Part shown: positions 47,250 to 58,439 of the stretch, piece after piece | Layout: each line of letters starts with the position of its first letter | How positions within the stretch are numbered: position 1 is the first letter of the stretch | DNA from: Acanthococcus lagerstroemiae | Taxonomy: Eukaryota; Arthropoda; Insecta; Hemiptera; Eriococcidae | Reading direction: 5' to 3' | Assembly (NCBI GenBank): GCA_031841125.1 | Contig: CM063110.1 | Location: 55,093,946 to 55,157,945, forward strand | DNA: 64,000 nucleotides | The notes under the pieces: model-generated | Told to the model about the DNA's origin: nothing | Database searches by the model: none | What the model saw: only the letters and a program-made list of their open reading frames with translations | Position numbers and translations under genes: made by a program

Positions 47250-47740
47250 AGGGCCTGTTTCCTGTTAGTGGATTGGATATATCTGGTGTTCATCTTCCAT
47301 AATACTTCTTTCTTTTTTGCACCAGTCCTTTCTCGTGTTCGGCCATACTTTGGTCCGCTTTCCGCCGAAAACAGTTTTTACGTATCTGTTGTTGTCAGGA
47401 ATCGGAAACGTACTGGCTGCTTTGTTAGCTGCGTGATCTGCAAGCGTATTTCATATGCTATCTCTGACTTGGTGGATGGTGGTATCCAGGGGAAGACAAT
47501 AATTTTGTTCGTGGACTGTAGTGAAATGGCGATTTGTGGATAATCGTGATGATAGCTTAGTCTGTGAAGGGTCGGTTTGAAGCTGATTAGTATAATGGCA
47601 TTTCTGATACTTGATGTAGAGAGGATATGATATCTAGTGCAAGAATGATCGCAAAAAGTTTAGCGAACAATACTTGTAAGATTGGAGGTAGAGAGCCACG
47701 AACAGTCGTTTCATTGCTATCTACGGTAGCGCTACCGACG
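47250..47740 (-). pseudogene. LINE RNase H fragment, minus strand
   Basis: Read on the minus strand, A-K-L-F-A-I-I-L-A-L (47635-47664) corresponds to the 'AE..AI..AL' helix, with the catalytic Glu changed to Lys. About 29 codons later comes F-T-D, and then F-P-W-I-P (about 47480-47495), the 'WIPxH' region. A-D-H-A-A-N-K-A follows in another frame. Motif order and spacing fit RNase H of a LINE different from the one at 44.5 kb. Stops and shifts break the frame. Confidence 0.6.
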
Positions 47741-47764
47741 ACCGAGACTGTTTTTGAAGTCTTC

Positions 47765-48790
47765 CTCTTCTCTCGTGGGATTACAAAAAAAAAAAGTTAG
47801 TGAAGAGCAACTTGTGTATGTTTCCTGTCAATAGTGTACCGATTTTGTGGCCTATATATAGTTTATGTGTCGCTTACTGCTGCATAGGCCAGGGACACAG
47901 TGGCATGGTTAAACTAGACGGAAGGAGAAGATGGGTAGAGCGGAGAAATCAAGGATTTTGTTGAGGGAGAAGAGACGAGTCATCTTGAAAGCTTGGAAGG
48001 AGAGTGGATGGAAATGGAAGATTTAGAGATTGGCAGTGGTGTAAGAAAAGAGGATAAGAAATAAGAAAATGAGAAATGGTTATGATGGTTTGACATGGGT
48101 TGCAAAGTAGGAGGAAGTTGATGCTATGGGTGAGGAGTTCGCGGCCTATGTGCCGTTTATATGTAGGTATATTGTCGTATCTTTCTTTCTGGAGCCGAAT
48201 TTCACATTTTATGGACGCGTTGACATTTTCATGGAGCCGCAGATGTGTTGATTTTCATCTTGGAGTTCTCCGGATGAACATTTGTCGTCTATTGTTTCAC
48301 TTCTCTTAAGCTGGTCTGCGTCTAGCGCATCTCGTTCTTAGGCGATTCAGTGTTCTCCACTCTGGTCGTACTGGATCTTTCCGTCATTGAATAGCCTTTG
48401 GGTGCTCTGAATTGTCTTGGTTCCCCACTTTTGGATTCACGTATTTTCTACTGGTTTGCTAATCAGTTTAGTGTATCGCTGGAGGCTTCTGAATTTTAGT
48501 CGCTGCTCTTGGCTTGGGTTTTGGTCGTACTCTGGTGGCGTTTGTTCGTTCGACGTTCACGACTTCTTGTCTTCATATGTCTGGTGGGGCCATCCTAACA
48601 TGCAGTGTAAGCCTTCCCCACGTTTGATGGTCTGAGACATCTTGCAATGGTTCGGCCGGTGTCACTTGATCGATCTGCCCTAGTTAGCGCACCCGTGTTC
48701 AAATCGGGAAGTCCATGAACATCTTGCTATAGTTTGAATATCTGTTTGGATATCATGTGAAATGCTTCTCCAATGTCGTGGTGAAAACGT
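47765..48790. other. Strand-asymmetric region (purine-rich, then T/G-rich)
   Basis: A purine-rich segment (47915-48110, GGAAG and AGAAG words) is followed by a T- and G-rich one (48120-48640). It could be antisense LINE sequence upstream of the RNase H relic, but I could not place any reverse transcriptase motif in it. Confidence 0.3.
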
Positions 48791-48792
48791 GA

Positions 48793-48948
48793 GTAGAGGG
48801 CAGGGACGGGACTTGCCGGAGAGTTCTTTCTGGGAAGGGAGGGGGGCAGAAATTGTGAAAGTCTCAATTATATTACATTTTCCCAACTGCGAAGTGAAAA
48901 ATTCATTAGGGGGGCTGCTCCCTCTAACGGTACGTCCCTGGTGGAGGG
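48793..48948. mobile_element. hAT MITE, 140 bp, CAGGGACG family
   Basis: The element (48801-48940) starts CAGGGACG and ends TACGTCCCTG. The flanking octamers GTAGAGGG and GTGGAGGG match at 7 of 8 positions. It is related to 8589-8816 and 10937-11665 by its termini. Frames across it are incidental. Confidence 0.82.
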
Positions 48949-49019
48949 TAGAACCAAAATAACCTCATGAATGAAGTCACCGACCTTTTAATTCTTGATT
49001 GTAGATGTCAGAGGTTATG

Positions 49020-49355
49020 TGCCGAGATTCAGAGCTTAGTGCTCCGGAGCGGACCATTTTACAAGACAGACGAAACCTAGAAGTAGTTTATTCGTTGGAG
49101 TCAGAGTCGGAGCCGAAGCTGTGGAAAAACATTTGCTCTGGAGCCAGAGCTGCAGCCCGACTCATCAACCTTCCCTCTTCCGGCTCCCCCTCGAGTGCTC
49201 CCCCGCTAAAAATAATTAGAGCCGAAACAAACCACATTTTTGGTGAAGCCGGAGCCATAAAGAATTTTTTGCAGGAGCTAGAGTCGGAGCCCGATAAATA
49301 TTATTTACTAATGCCGGAGCCAGTTTCAAGAATCTTAGTCGGAGTTGAGGGTGAA
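49020..49355. repeat. GGAGCC/GGCTCC degenerate repeat
   Basis: GGAGCCGGAGTC-like words recur on both strands throughout (for example near 49100, 49135, 49180, 49245, 49285, 49315). The 125-codon frame 49005-49382 (E- and S-rich) follows this repeat and is not convincing as a gene. Confidence 0.5.
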
Positions 49356-50061
49356 CTGAAATTTGCTCTGGGACAGAACTAGCTGGGTAATGTGACTTGA
49401 GATATCATGAGTTCGAAGTTTGAATCATCAAGAATCCGACAAATTTCCATTTTCGGGGTATTCACTCGCCGATAATAAATGTTCGAGCATTTGCCATCCC
49501 CGATACTAGCTGCTCCGAGTAGAAATACTGCGATGTATAGAAGTGCGTATTGTCTGCTCGTCGCATCCTAAAAGTCAAATCTCGGTGTTCGAAACGTTTT
49601 CTGATTGCTGACGTACGTCATCATGAATAACTGTGCTGACTTAAGTCGAATCTTTAAAATCCTGAGTTGCTGGAACGGAAATAGAAATGGAAACGAGCGA
49701 AAGTGAATGGTATTTGCGAATCGATCTTTATCGTTTCAAATTAAAAAGCTGTACTGGCGACAGGCTCGTCTTTAACAGTCTACCTTCGCGAGCACCACCC
49801 CTCGTCCTCTTTCGGCTCCGTCAGTTTATTGTGGAAGGATTCGGAGAACACATTTTCATATTTCAGTGATGTCGACGTGTTTTAGACAAATTTCACGAAA
49901 CGTATCTTCGTCGCTCGAAAAGAACTGGCGTTGGCGCGAACCCACTCAATCGCTGGAACGTCAAATTCAGTCTGTTTATTTTGTTTCGATTTATCGAATG
50001 GCAGACAAGTCAAAACGCTCCTTCGGCCGGGCGGAATTTTCCTCGATTCGTGTGGTACCCG

Positions 50062-52001
50062 TATACAGGGGGTTTCACGAAATGCGCCCAACTGGATATG
50101 TGAAGACCGCGAAGCCGGCTCGAAATTTGACAAAAGATAGTTTTGACTGAAAAAGTTTCCTCTGTCTCTAAAAGGATATGAATGTACCACCAACTTGGAA
50201 TTTCAAATGAGAATGTATCGAACAAAACATTAAATAAGGGTCTTTGAGCGTTGGATTTCGAATATCGCATCTAATTTTGGGTTCGGCCCCGTCCAAGGTT
50301 TCCACGTTTGGAAATACCGTCGTTATCGTCAAAATTAAACGAAGTATGAAATTTAGGGTTTCCTGGGTCGCCGATTTCAAATATTGCGTCGCAGTTTAAA
50401 TTCGGTCCCATCCGGTGTCTTCAAAGATTAAAAAAAAAACGACCATAATCAACTCGAGTTTGATAAGAAAGTACGGTTTTTTGAGATGCTGGTTTCGAAT
50501 ATCATATCAGATTTTGATTCAGATCCCACCTGTGGCTCTCAAATATGAAAAAAATTTGCTTAATTTAATAAAAAGTCAATAAAATATCGGGACAAAGGTA
50601 TTTTGGATTTTGAATGCGACTCCCCCCGGGCCTCGGAGGTCTGAATTTCAAGATAGAAACAAGATAGTTATCAAGAAACGAATAAAAAAGTTTTACAAAT
50701 ATTAAAAGAAAAAGGAAGGGAAAAAAGGTGAGTAGTTTTTTGTTATTTTCTATGAGGGTGAAATTTGAATTTCATTCTTCAAAACATTTATCTAAGTTTC
50801 AGAGATTTGTGCTCAGTTCAGACCGTTTCTTGAGAAGGATTCGCGGAGTCTCATTCCGAGGGAACAAAGTTGAACAAAATCTTCTCGATTTGATCATTTG
50901 ATCCGCGAGATCGTCTTACTATTCTTTAGACAAAGCGAATTATTTCCTCGTTAAAGAAAGTAAAAAAAAAAAAAAGGTACTGCATTTTTTAGAAAGAAAG
51001 AAGAAAAATTGCGTCTATGTTTCATTTAATTATTAATATTCTTCTCTTAAGTAATAAAAATAACTTTTTTATTTCGTTAATGGACAATGTAGATCAGAAG
51101 GAATAGGTAGCATGATTTTTGTAAAAATTAGATGACAAATTCGATACGATTTTCGAGGTATCGAGATTAACAACCCGAAATCGGTATTCTGACCAAGACA
51201 CTTCATTAAATTTCTCGTTATGGCGGCGCAGAACGGGACACTAAAACTTCGGTGCGGCATTCAAGATCACTGACCCCAAACAACCCTGCTGAAGATTCTT
51301 AGTTTAACTTCTAATTTACCTAATGTTTTACATTTTAACAGTAAAATGTCTGAATTTCAAGCGGAATCGGGACCGGATTCGAAGTCGGATGCAATATTTG
51401 AACTTAGCTGTCTGTTTTGATACTTCGGAGAATTTTTAAAACACACATTCACAATGCCAGTTTTTTCGAAGTCAAGGTGCCGAATGGGGCCGGATCCAAA
51501 ATCTGATACGGTATTCGGTATTCGTACTCAGCGACCTCAAAAACCCACAGTTTGTTACGGTGTTAAAATTTTCAAACCGAAATCGGTTAACTAAGGATCT
51601 AAAATCTGACGCGAAGTTGTTAAATTTCTCAAAACCCAAATTAGTTAACTACGGATCCAAAATCTGATGCGATATTTGAAATCAGTGGCCCAAGGAAAAA
51701 ACCTATTGTTATACTTCGATTTTAGCAGATTCGAGGCCCCGGTGGGGCGGGATTCAAAATCCGATGCGATATTCGAAATCAACCAAAGAAACCCTATTTT
51801 CATGTTTTCCTGAAATCTTCCCATTTGATATTTTACGTTAGTGGCGTGTCCGAGCCTCCTTGAGGTGGAAGGAGGCAGGCATGTTCTGATTTAAGATTGA
51901 AATTCGACTGAAAACATTTAATTCATCTTTCGTCGAATTTCGATCCAACTTGGTGATCTTCGGATATCCAGGTGGGCGTATTTCGTGGACCACCCTATAT
52001 A
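50062..52001. mobile_element. 1.93-kb TIR element built from inverted ~118-bp repeat arrays
   Basis: The element (50066-51997) has terminal repeats of about 70 bp sharing TTCACGAAATGCGCCCA, CTGGATAT..GAAGA and CGAAATT.GAC.AAAGAT. TATA flanks both sides (50062-50065; 51998-52001). The left arm repeats TTTCGAATATCGCATC at about 50256, 50375 and 50492 (period about 118 bp). The right arm holds the same unit inverted (GATGCGATATTCGAAA near 51388, 51505, 51666 and 51763). The centre (50680-51280) is AT-rich and holds no protein. ORFs at the ends are incidental. Confidence 0.82.
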
Positions 52002-52009
52002 TCTGACGA

Positions 52010-54080
52010 GAATCTGCGTGTACATTGTGCAGCGCGGTATTCTTGCTGCGCGACAATTTTTCGAAAATGGCAGTGAATCCACAAAATTGTGTATCTACCT
52101 CACTCTGCTGGATTTTTGCATTTTGCTGTATACATTAGGCAAGTGCAGGAAGACAATTCAGAAAAACGGGCGCGACAGGTCCGTGAGAAATGGGAACGTA
52201 CGACATTTTTGTCGATTGTCATAAGGGTAGTTGAATCTATTTCGTCCACATGTGCGGTAAGGTGGTCGTTAGGTACCACTGAGAAAAGTTTTTTCCAACT
52301 TTTTGTTTGCCTGCCCCTTTAAATTTTTCCAAAAGATGTAAAAAACGCATCTCAAAAAATGTCTGTAGATTTGGTCTACATTGAGGGGCGCCACAAGGTG
52401 CTCAATATTCCGCAAATTATAACAAGATTCATGTTTTAGAGCTTATGTGTCACGTGACTGACAGCCGGTAAAAGGCTAATTGAACCATTCCCCCGGGTAG
52501 AGGGTCTGCAGAAATTCATATTTATACGAAACATGAAAACGGATTTCTTCTTCTTGAAATAGATCTTGCTACCTCTTGGACGTACTTTCCCCCTCTCCAT
52601 TGTATCCCTTCTTCATTCTCACCTCTATGAATTAATAGGGGGGGGGGAACAAGAAAAAGATTCTTTCGAATAAGAAATTATTTTTACGTTGTGGATGTAC
52701 CGGACCTAGATGCTCATTCATGATGGCTGAGAAATGGGGGTAGGATTCGGTGAAATGAAATTAGTAATAAGTAGAAACCAAATGAGAAAGCTACGAATTT
52801 ATTCCTTCAGAGCTAGCATGTAAGATGTCAGATGCTTCCGGCACTTTTCCGGTATTTATTTCACTTTCGGCAATTTTCGGCAAAATAGAATTTTTTCCCC
52901 GGGTCTCTTTCACCTTGATTCGTGCTCATATTTGTGAATCTCCCTTCCGCCCATTCAGGAAAAGAGTTGACTAATGCCGAAACATCTGGTCTCTGGTAAC
53001 AAGTATTGATTTATGAGTTTCGAGAGTCGCTGAATTCAGTTTTGAAAGTAGATTTTATATCCGGATCCTCGGTATGCCACCAAAGGGGTTTCAGACCACA
53101 TGATAGCATAGGCGCTAATGGGGGGGGGGGGCTCGGGGCTTAGGTCCTCCCTCCCAACATTGAAAAATTACCAGAAAAAATGATGCGGGGGTGGTGTTGC
53201 TTCATAATAAGGGGGCTTAAGCCTCCTTCCTCCCCCGTTCTGAGCCTTATTTGCTCTTCTGCATCCCAGTCTTTTATTGTGAGAATGCCATCAAGAATAA
53301 GAGTTTGAAGTTTCAGAGTATATGGAGGCCGAGAAAAGTAATGCTGAATTGAATTTTCTTAAATGAGAGAGAGAGGGGGTTGTGGCTCCTGTGCCCCTTT
53401 GCCGATCGATTCGTGGTAGCAACTTTTGGTCTTATCGGAACCGACCGAAGGGTATCTTCGATAAAATGAATCCATTACGACATAATTGGGGTGGGGGCAT
53501 TTTACTTTTTACGGGCAACATTTTTGACCTTACATCCAAAACTAAAATTGAGTTTGGGGCTTGAAAAGTTATAATGTTTTTTGCAGAAATTTTGCACACC
53601 TTATTTTTATGTTAAAATGTAACAGAACCGCTCTACTTGTCGACAAAATACAAACTTTTTCCGCCTCCCCGTAATGATCAGACCAGTGACTTATCGGTAT
53701 GGGTAATTCTCCGGGAAATGGACAATTCATGTAAATGGGCTGTAACTCTGCCACTTGTTATCAGAATGCTATGCGCAATATGTCAAAATTGAGGAAATGA
53801 ACTCTTCTGATGGAGATAGTGATAAAAGCTGTCCCTAGTTCAGCAGAACATCTTTAGAAAATCGAAAATGCACCTGAAATGTTCATCAACGTGGGTGTCA
53901 ACCTGGTCTACTGGTCTAGTTCTTTTTTTTTTTTTTTGCTTGCTCGCTGGAAGGGTTTAATACATAATTTTCAGGAACTACTGTTTCCCATTGTTGAAGA
54001 GGTAAGTTGAGGCAACACGGTATAGGTCTTACAATCTTTTTCTAACCAAGTTATGTAACCTCTAGAATGTCTCAAAGTTG
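52010..54080. other. Non-coding region
   Basis: It contains G runs near 52640 and 53120, the latter in a GGCGCTAATGGGG context resembling a MITE end without a visible partner. No gene recognised. Confidence 0.4.
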
Positions 54081-54094
54081 TGTCTAAGAAGAGA

Positions 54095-54830
54095 GATGTC
54101 CTTCAACGTGAATAATTTCCAAACCTCTCTGTAGGGTTCCGCTATGAGCTTAAACTTCTCTTAAATGCTCATATATTTTCTTCATAACTTCCTCTAGAAG
54201 GCTGTGTACGAACCTCTGTGAAATAATGATAATTTGTATGCTAAAACACTCATTTATTGCTGAGATCCTGGTTTCTAAAAAAAAGTGTCCTTCATCGTGG
54301 ACATCAATAACCATATTGAATGTACAGCTCGGAATTTGTAAAAACGTAATAATATATCTAATGTTGGCCACATTACATTCAGCAACATGTATCAAATATT
54401 CTCCGCATATTTACCCAATGGGAAAAGGTAAAAGGCGATTTTGTCCTTAAACGTGGACATAAAGGACGGGCATCTTTCGACACTTAGAAGCAGTCTGTAA
54501 AAACAGTCTTTAAATCTTCTTCGTGCAGAGACTACTTTCCTAGATGAATTTTTGGTACTTCATAAAACCGTGATCCGCGAGATTGTAACCCACGGTGCCA
54601 CTGTGTGATCGTACAGCCTCATCTTATCACACTATGTAAACTTGAAAAATTTGTCTTTCAACGTGGACAACAATTTTTTTTACAACCCTCCCAAAATTAA
54701 ATTTAAGCCCGACCGTTACCGGAATATGGTTTCTCAATACCCCTAGTATCGATGTCAACGAAAAAAAATTGAAAAGTGAACCTCATTTTTTTTTTTTTTT
54801 GTTTTTGTCCACGTTGAATTGTCCATTTTT
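54095..54830. repeat. Widely spaced TGTCCTTCAACGTGGACA motif
   Basis: Imperfect copies occur near 54097, 54287, 54441 and 54651, and inverted near 54805 (TTGTCCACGTTGAATTGTCC). Spacing is about 150-210 bp. The motif is a weak palindrome (TGTCC..GGACA). The intervening DNA is not obviously alike. Confidence 0.55.
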
Positions 54831-55299
54831 CGGAGAATCACCCGTATCCAAATTTGGTTGAATAGTCAGATTTTTTTTTTTTAACATGGTTCAAAAACTT
54901 TCAAAATTTTTTTTGCAAAAATAGTCATTATATTTCTTAAATTTAGTCTCGTCCTCATCAGTTTTATTAATTTAGGTAGTCACTTCACTTTTTTCCCTTA
55001 TTCGGACAGAAATTCTGTTCCCCACTCTGGACTTTCATTCCTCAATTGAAAAAAATTGAGCAGCGGAAATTGTGGCGTATTCAAAAATATGTGCGTGTGT
55101 ATGAGTGAGCGCGTGGATATGGCCGGGCCTGAATCTAGCGAAAGGAAATTCCTCCGGGAGCCGTATAAACAACTTTATTTTCCGAAAATGAACGTTAATA
55201 GGACGTGTAAGAGTTGAAATTAATCGGAACTGTTTTGCCTTCCACCAAGTCAAAAAAAGAAAGAAAAAAAGTGTAATTTTTTTACTTCCCATTTTTCCC

Positions 55300-56050
55300 T
55301 GTCCTTTTCGGAATTAAAAATAAACGACGGCAGTTGTACAACGAGTTAAGCGTGTATTATTTTTCGGAAACGAGTTACAAAACTGGCATGATACGAGGAG
55401 GAGATCTCGGTGGCGGCGACGGCGTGATGGTGTGAATGACGGGCCGAGTGCGCGATAACAGGGACCATCTGTTGTTGGCTCTCTGCGGGGTGACGCAGCC
55501 CTTAATGGCGCGTTAAACGGTTCGGTGGCGGTGGTGCTGCGGGCTGGAGAAAAGTACTTGCAAGGTATCCGAGAGTATGTACCGTGTACGTGTATTTGTG
55601 CCAGTAATTACGAAGTATGTTCGTTAGCGTGTCGAGATTCATGAAGGTAAGTGTTGAATGGGTGATTTGAATGTTGTACCGAGTGATACAGAGTGGAACA
55701 GCCAGAGAATAAGTACTTTGCGTTCGCCATCGGCTGGCCTTTGTAAATACGATGTACGCGTGTCGTATCGTGGCCTGTTCGTGACTGCATTTTGGTGCAG
55801 GGTTTGAAGAATGTGTTCAAGTGACACGGAACAACTGCTCTTCGTTTGTGCAGAGGAAATCCGTAAGTCTTTTGTTGCTGAACGGATTCCGTTGGTGGAC
55901 ACGGTGTAGACGTTAACGGCCTCTGGCGCGCAAAGCACTCGCAGATCGCCGTGGTCAGGAAAATATAATTCTTAGGAACTGGCGAACGGCGAAGACTTGG
56001 GGCGGTGGCAGTGTCGTAACCAGTGAAGATACAGGCGTACAAGGTATTAC
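55300..56050. other. CpG-rich block, candidate host promoter or 5' exon
   Basis: GC-rich words such as GGTGGCGGCGACGGCG (near 55410) and GCGGTGGTGCTGCGGG (near 55530) are followed by (GTAC, GTGTACGTGT) sequence. A 144-codon minus frame (55608-56042) and a 99-codon frame shadow one another without domain resemblance. Confidence 0.3.
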
Positions 56051-56453
56051 CTGTCAGAAATCAAGTACCAGAGAAAACTTTCTTGTCATCTAACCACAAG
56101 ATCATGATTATTCACTTCTGCCTTGATCCAGCTCGATGTTTCAGCTACCGCCCCTGCGTTCTCTTTGATCTGATATGAGATGATGTAGGTATAAGGTAAA
56201 CAGTAGATAGATGAAAAAGAATGGAATGCAGATTTTATTCTCATCTTTGTGCACCAGCTTCTCTCGTCTTAAAATAGTTCTGATATTGCCCATTATTGTG
56301 ATGTCTGGGGCAAATGAGGACATCGCCCTTTTCGAGAAAATTGTAGCCCTTAGATAATTGTCGTTTTCTTTTGTCCTCTCTATTAATTGAGAAAGCTTTC
56401 ACATTCACTAATAACCCATTTGTAGGGTATGCCAATTCACTTTTTCTTCTTCT

Positions 56454-56499
56454 GTAGTCCAGAGCGCTTTCGGCCGTTACGCCATCATCAGTAGAGTAC
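56454..56499 (-). ncRNA. Candidate hammerhead ribozyme of a Penelope-like element
   Basis: On the minus strand the core CTGATGA (56485-56491) and GAAA (56468-56471) are both present. Helix I pairs GTACTCTA (56492-56499) with TGGACTAC (56454-56461) at 7 of 8 positions, counting one G-U and with one C-C mismatch. The base after GAAA's last A is a GCGC tetraloop (56464-56467) closed by A-U, and the cleavage-site base is C (56462). Helix II is weak (GGC/GCC with one unpaired U). Minimal type I hammerheads with very short helix III and palindromic loops are known from Penelope-like elements, and this one lies 190 bp downstream of such an ORF remnant. Confidence 0.72.
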
Positions 56500-56576
56500 C
56501 CTAAATGAGACTTGTCTCTTGTGGTCCTCTGGTCATAGTCGAGAGTAGTACCGTATGATGAACCTGTTTAGTCGTG

Positions 56577-56685
56577 TGCTCCTATTGGTTGTCTGTGATT
56601 ATGAAGTCTGTCCAATCAGTGAGTTCCATTAGTTTCATGCTCCTATTGGTTGTCTGTGATTGTGCAGTCTATCTAATCCGTGGGT
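56577..56685. repeat. 61-bp tandem pair in the 3' region of the Penelope relic
   Basis: TGCTCCTATTGGTTGTCTGT begins at 56577 and again at 56638, followed by similar sequence. On the element's sense (minus) strand this places CCAATAGGAGCA boxes just upstream of the hammerhead. A promoter role is inference. Confidence 0.65.
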
Positions 56686-56686
56686 G

Positions 56687-57235
56687 TTATGTTATTAGTT
56701 GGAATAAGTTCTCGCTTGGGAAGTTAGTTGTTGTGTTTATTAGGATGTTTTGTTTTGTTTTTGCCTTTATTATTTCTAGTTGTTCTTTTAATTTTCTTTT
56801 TCTTGTGTTGTTTTCTATGTATAGGATTTTGTACTTTTCTGTCAATTTGTCATTGTTATGTCCGTATTGCAGTGTTCGCAGTCCAGTCTGTATACCCCCG
56901 GTACTGTTGTTCCTGTCCTGTGTTTCTGTTTTGTCATTGCTTATTTGTTTGATCAGAGGTGGTCTGTTTCTGATTCCAAGTTTTATGTTGTATTGCTTGA
57001 AGATTTTTTGTATTTTGTATGTGTGTGTTCCTGTGAATGGTATTGCTCCTACGTATTTGTCTGTTTTTGTGGTTGTTGGTTCAGTGTCTGTGCTTTTTGC
57101 TTGTGTTAGTTTGTTAATTATTCTATCTACTGTTTGTGGTTGGTATTTGTTGTTAATTGCTATTTGTTTAATTTTGCTGACTTCTGTTGTTCTGAGGTTG
57201 TTGTCGTTTAGTATGTTGACAACAAGACAAAAACC
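56687..57235 (-). pseudogene. Penelope-like element ORF, C-terminal (GIY-YIG endonuclease) fragment
   Basis: On the minus strand a continuous frame runs from about 57235 through P-F-T-G-T-H-T-Y-K-I-Q-K-I-F-K and K-L-G-I-R-N, the linker typical of Penelope polyproteins before the endonuclease. After a one-base shift the G-V-Y-R-L-D-C-E-H-C-N motif follows, matching 'GVY..xCxxC' at the start of the GIY-YIG domain. The YIG-containing core is missing and the frame resumes with the C-terminal E-Q-L-E-I-I-K-A segment, ending at a stop at 56687-56689. A 224-codon plus-strand frame over the same DNA is its antisense shadow. Reverse transcriptase sequence is absent. Confidence 0.82.
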
Positions 57236-57239
57236 AACG

Positions 57240-57314
57240 GCGAGTTAGGATTTGAAAAACTATTCCCACCAATACAAACAAGATAAGATTTGAATACAAA
57301 CATTTCTCCCCCCT
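57240..57314 (-). mobile_element. BEL/Pao polypurine tract and start of 3' LTR
   Basis: On the minus strand, shortly after the pol terminus, a purine tract AGGGGGGAGAAA (57303-57314) is followed by TGTTTGTATTC, as expected for the polypurine tract and 5' end of a 3' LTR. Only about 60 bp follow before Penelope-like sequence begins, suggesting that the Penelope element inserted into, or replaced, the LTR. Confidence 0.45.
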
Positions 57315-57333
57315 GTTGAAGGAGTACTTTTCT

Positions 57334-58400
57334 TTAACTGCTAATCCTTAAGGGGACCAGCTTAGTGATGGAGCGACGTTTAGGACCAGGGACAGTTGCA
57401 ACATCTACAACTCGAACGATACCATCTTCATCAGGAGAGGTCCTTGTAATTCTACCCGACGGCCAGTGTAATGGACCACATACTTCTTCTTTCACTATGA
57501 CAATTTCGACTGATGGACTCTCCTTGTTTCTAGCCCACTTACTCCTCTGCTGCAGCTGCGCCAAATAGCTTGACTTCCATTACGAATTGAAATTTTTCAC
57601 GATCTTTTGTAATAACGACCATCACTCATTTTTGGAAATTCTAACTTTTTCCATACATGGAATGGCGGTGAGAACGTACGCTAAAACGTGGGAAGGTGTA
57701 ATGGCCTCTATTGAATCATCTTCTGTTGATCTGTAGCAAAGCGGACGGCTAGTTAAAATAGCTTCTATTTGCGCGAAAACTGTAGCCAAATCCTCGAAGG
57801 TCTGGCTAGATAATACTTCGTCGACTTAATGGACGTTTCCCAAAGACCACCGAAGTGAGGACTTCTTGGAGGTATCATCTTCCAGTTGATTCTGTCATTT
57901 GATAAGTAACTTCGAAACTTATTTCTCGCGCCAGTAAAATTCGTCGCGTTGTCAGAATAGACAGCGTTAGGGACTCCGCGTCTGGCACAGAATCTCCGAA
58001 ACGTTGCAATAAAAGAACTCGTGATCAAGTCAGATGAAACCTCAATATGAATCGCTCTTGTGGAAAAACACGAAAAAAGCAGCGGAACTCTTGTTAAATT
58101 TCGCTGAACGGTGACCTAAACACTTAGTTTTGAAGGCTCCAGCTAAGTCTATTCTAGTTTATGTAAACGGTTGAGAAATTGTTACTAGAGCGGTAAGGCA
58201 ACTGTCCCATCTTTGCTCATAACAGCGGGCTCTGAAACTGATGCATAAAGTGCATTTTATGAACCACACTTGTAACTATGCTGTCCAGACCACGTCGCTG
58301 TACACGCTTTTTCGTCTTTTCTGTAAAATCATGTTTTCGGATCTTCATAGTCATAATTCTATGTGCCTCATTTTGGTTCTTCTGTACGCACACCATGAAT
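57334..58400 (-). pseudogene. pol: BEL/Pao retrotransposon pol 3' part: integrase
   Basis: On the minus strand the order is: a V-V-H-K then C-T-L-C piece of the H2C2 finger (about 58270, frame changed by one base); D-L-A-G-A-F near 58160; T-R-A-I-H-I-E-V; C-A-R-R-G-V-P; Y-S-D-N-A-T-N-F; P-H-F-G-G-L-W-E. These are the DDE integrase landmarks of BEL/Pao elements (ARRG.P...SDN.TNF; PHFGGLWE). After a shift near 57790 comes Q-I-E-A-I-L-T-S-R-P-L. The last frame (57334-57564) has L-Q-Q-R-S-K-W and W-P-S-G-R-I, the BEL/Pao C-terminal 'WplGRI...vRVv' domain. Several shifts and a stop make it non-functional. Confidence 0.92.
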
Positions 58401-58439
58401 AATGTATAAAGGGAGACCTGAAAAACAATAAAAATCGTT

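Noticed and set aside
48655..48715. tRNA-like box B (GTTCAAATCGGG)
   Set aside because: No matching box A or cloverleaf can be drawn upstream.
49005..49382. 125-codon E/S-rich frame
   Set aside because: It tracks a GGAGCC/GGCTCC degenerate repeat.
56574..57248. 224-codon plus-strand frame, the longest in the window
   Set aside because: It is the antisense of the A-rich Penelope-like coding sequence on the minus strand. Its low-complexity C/V/L/F/S composition follows from that.
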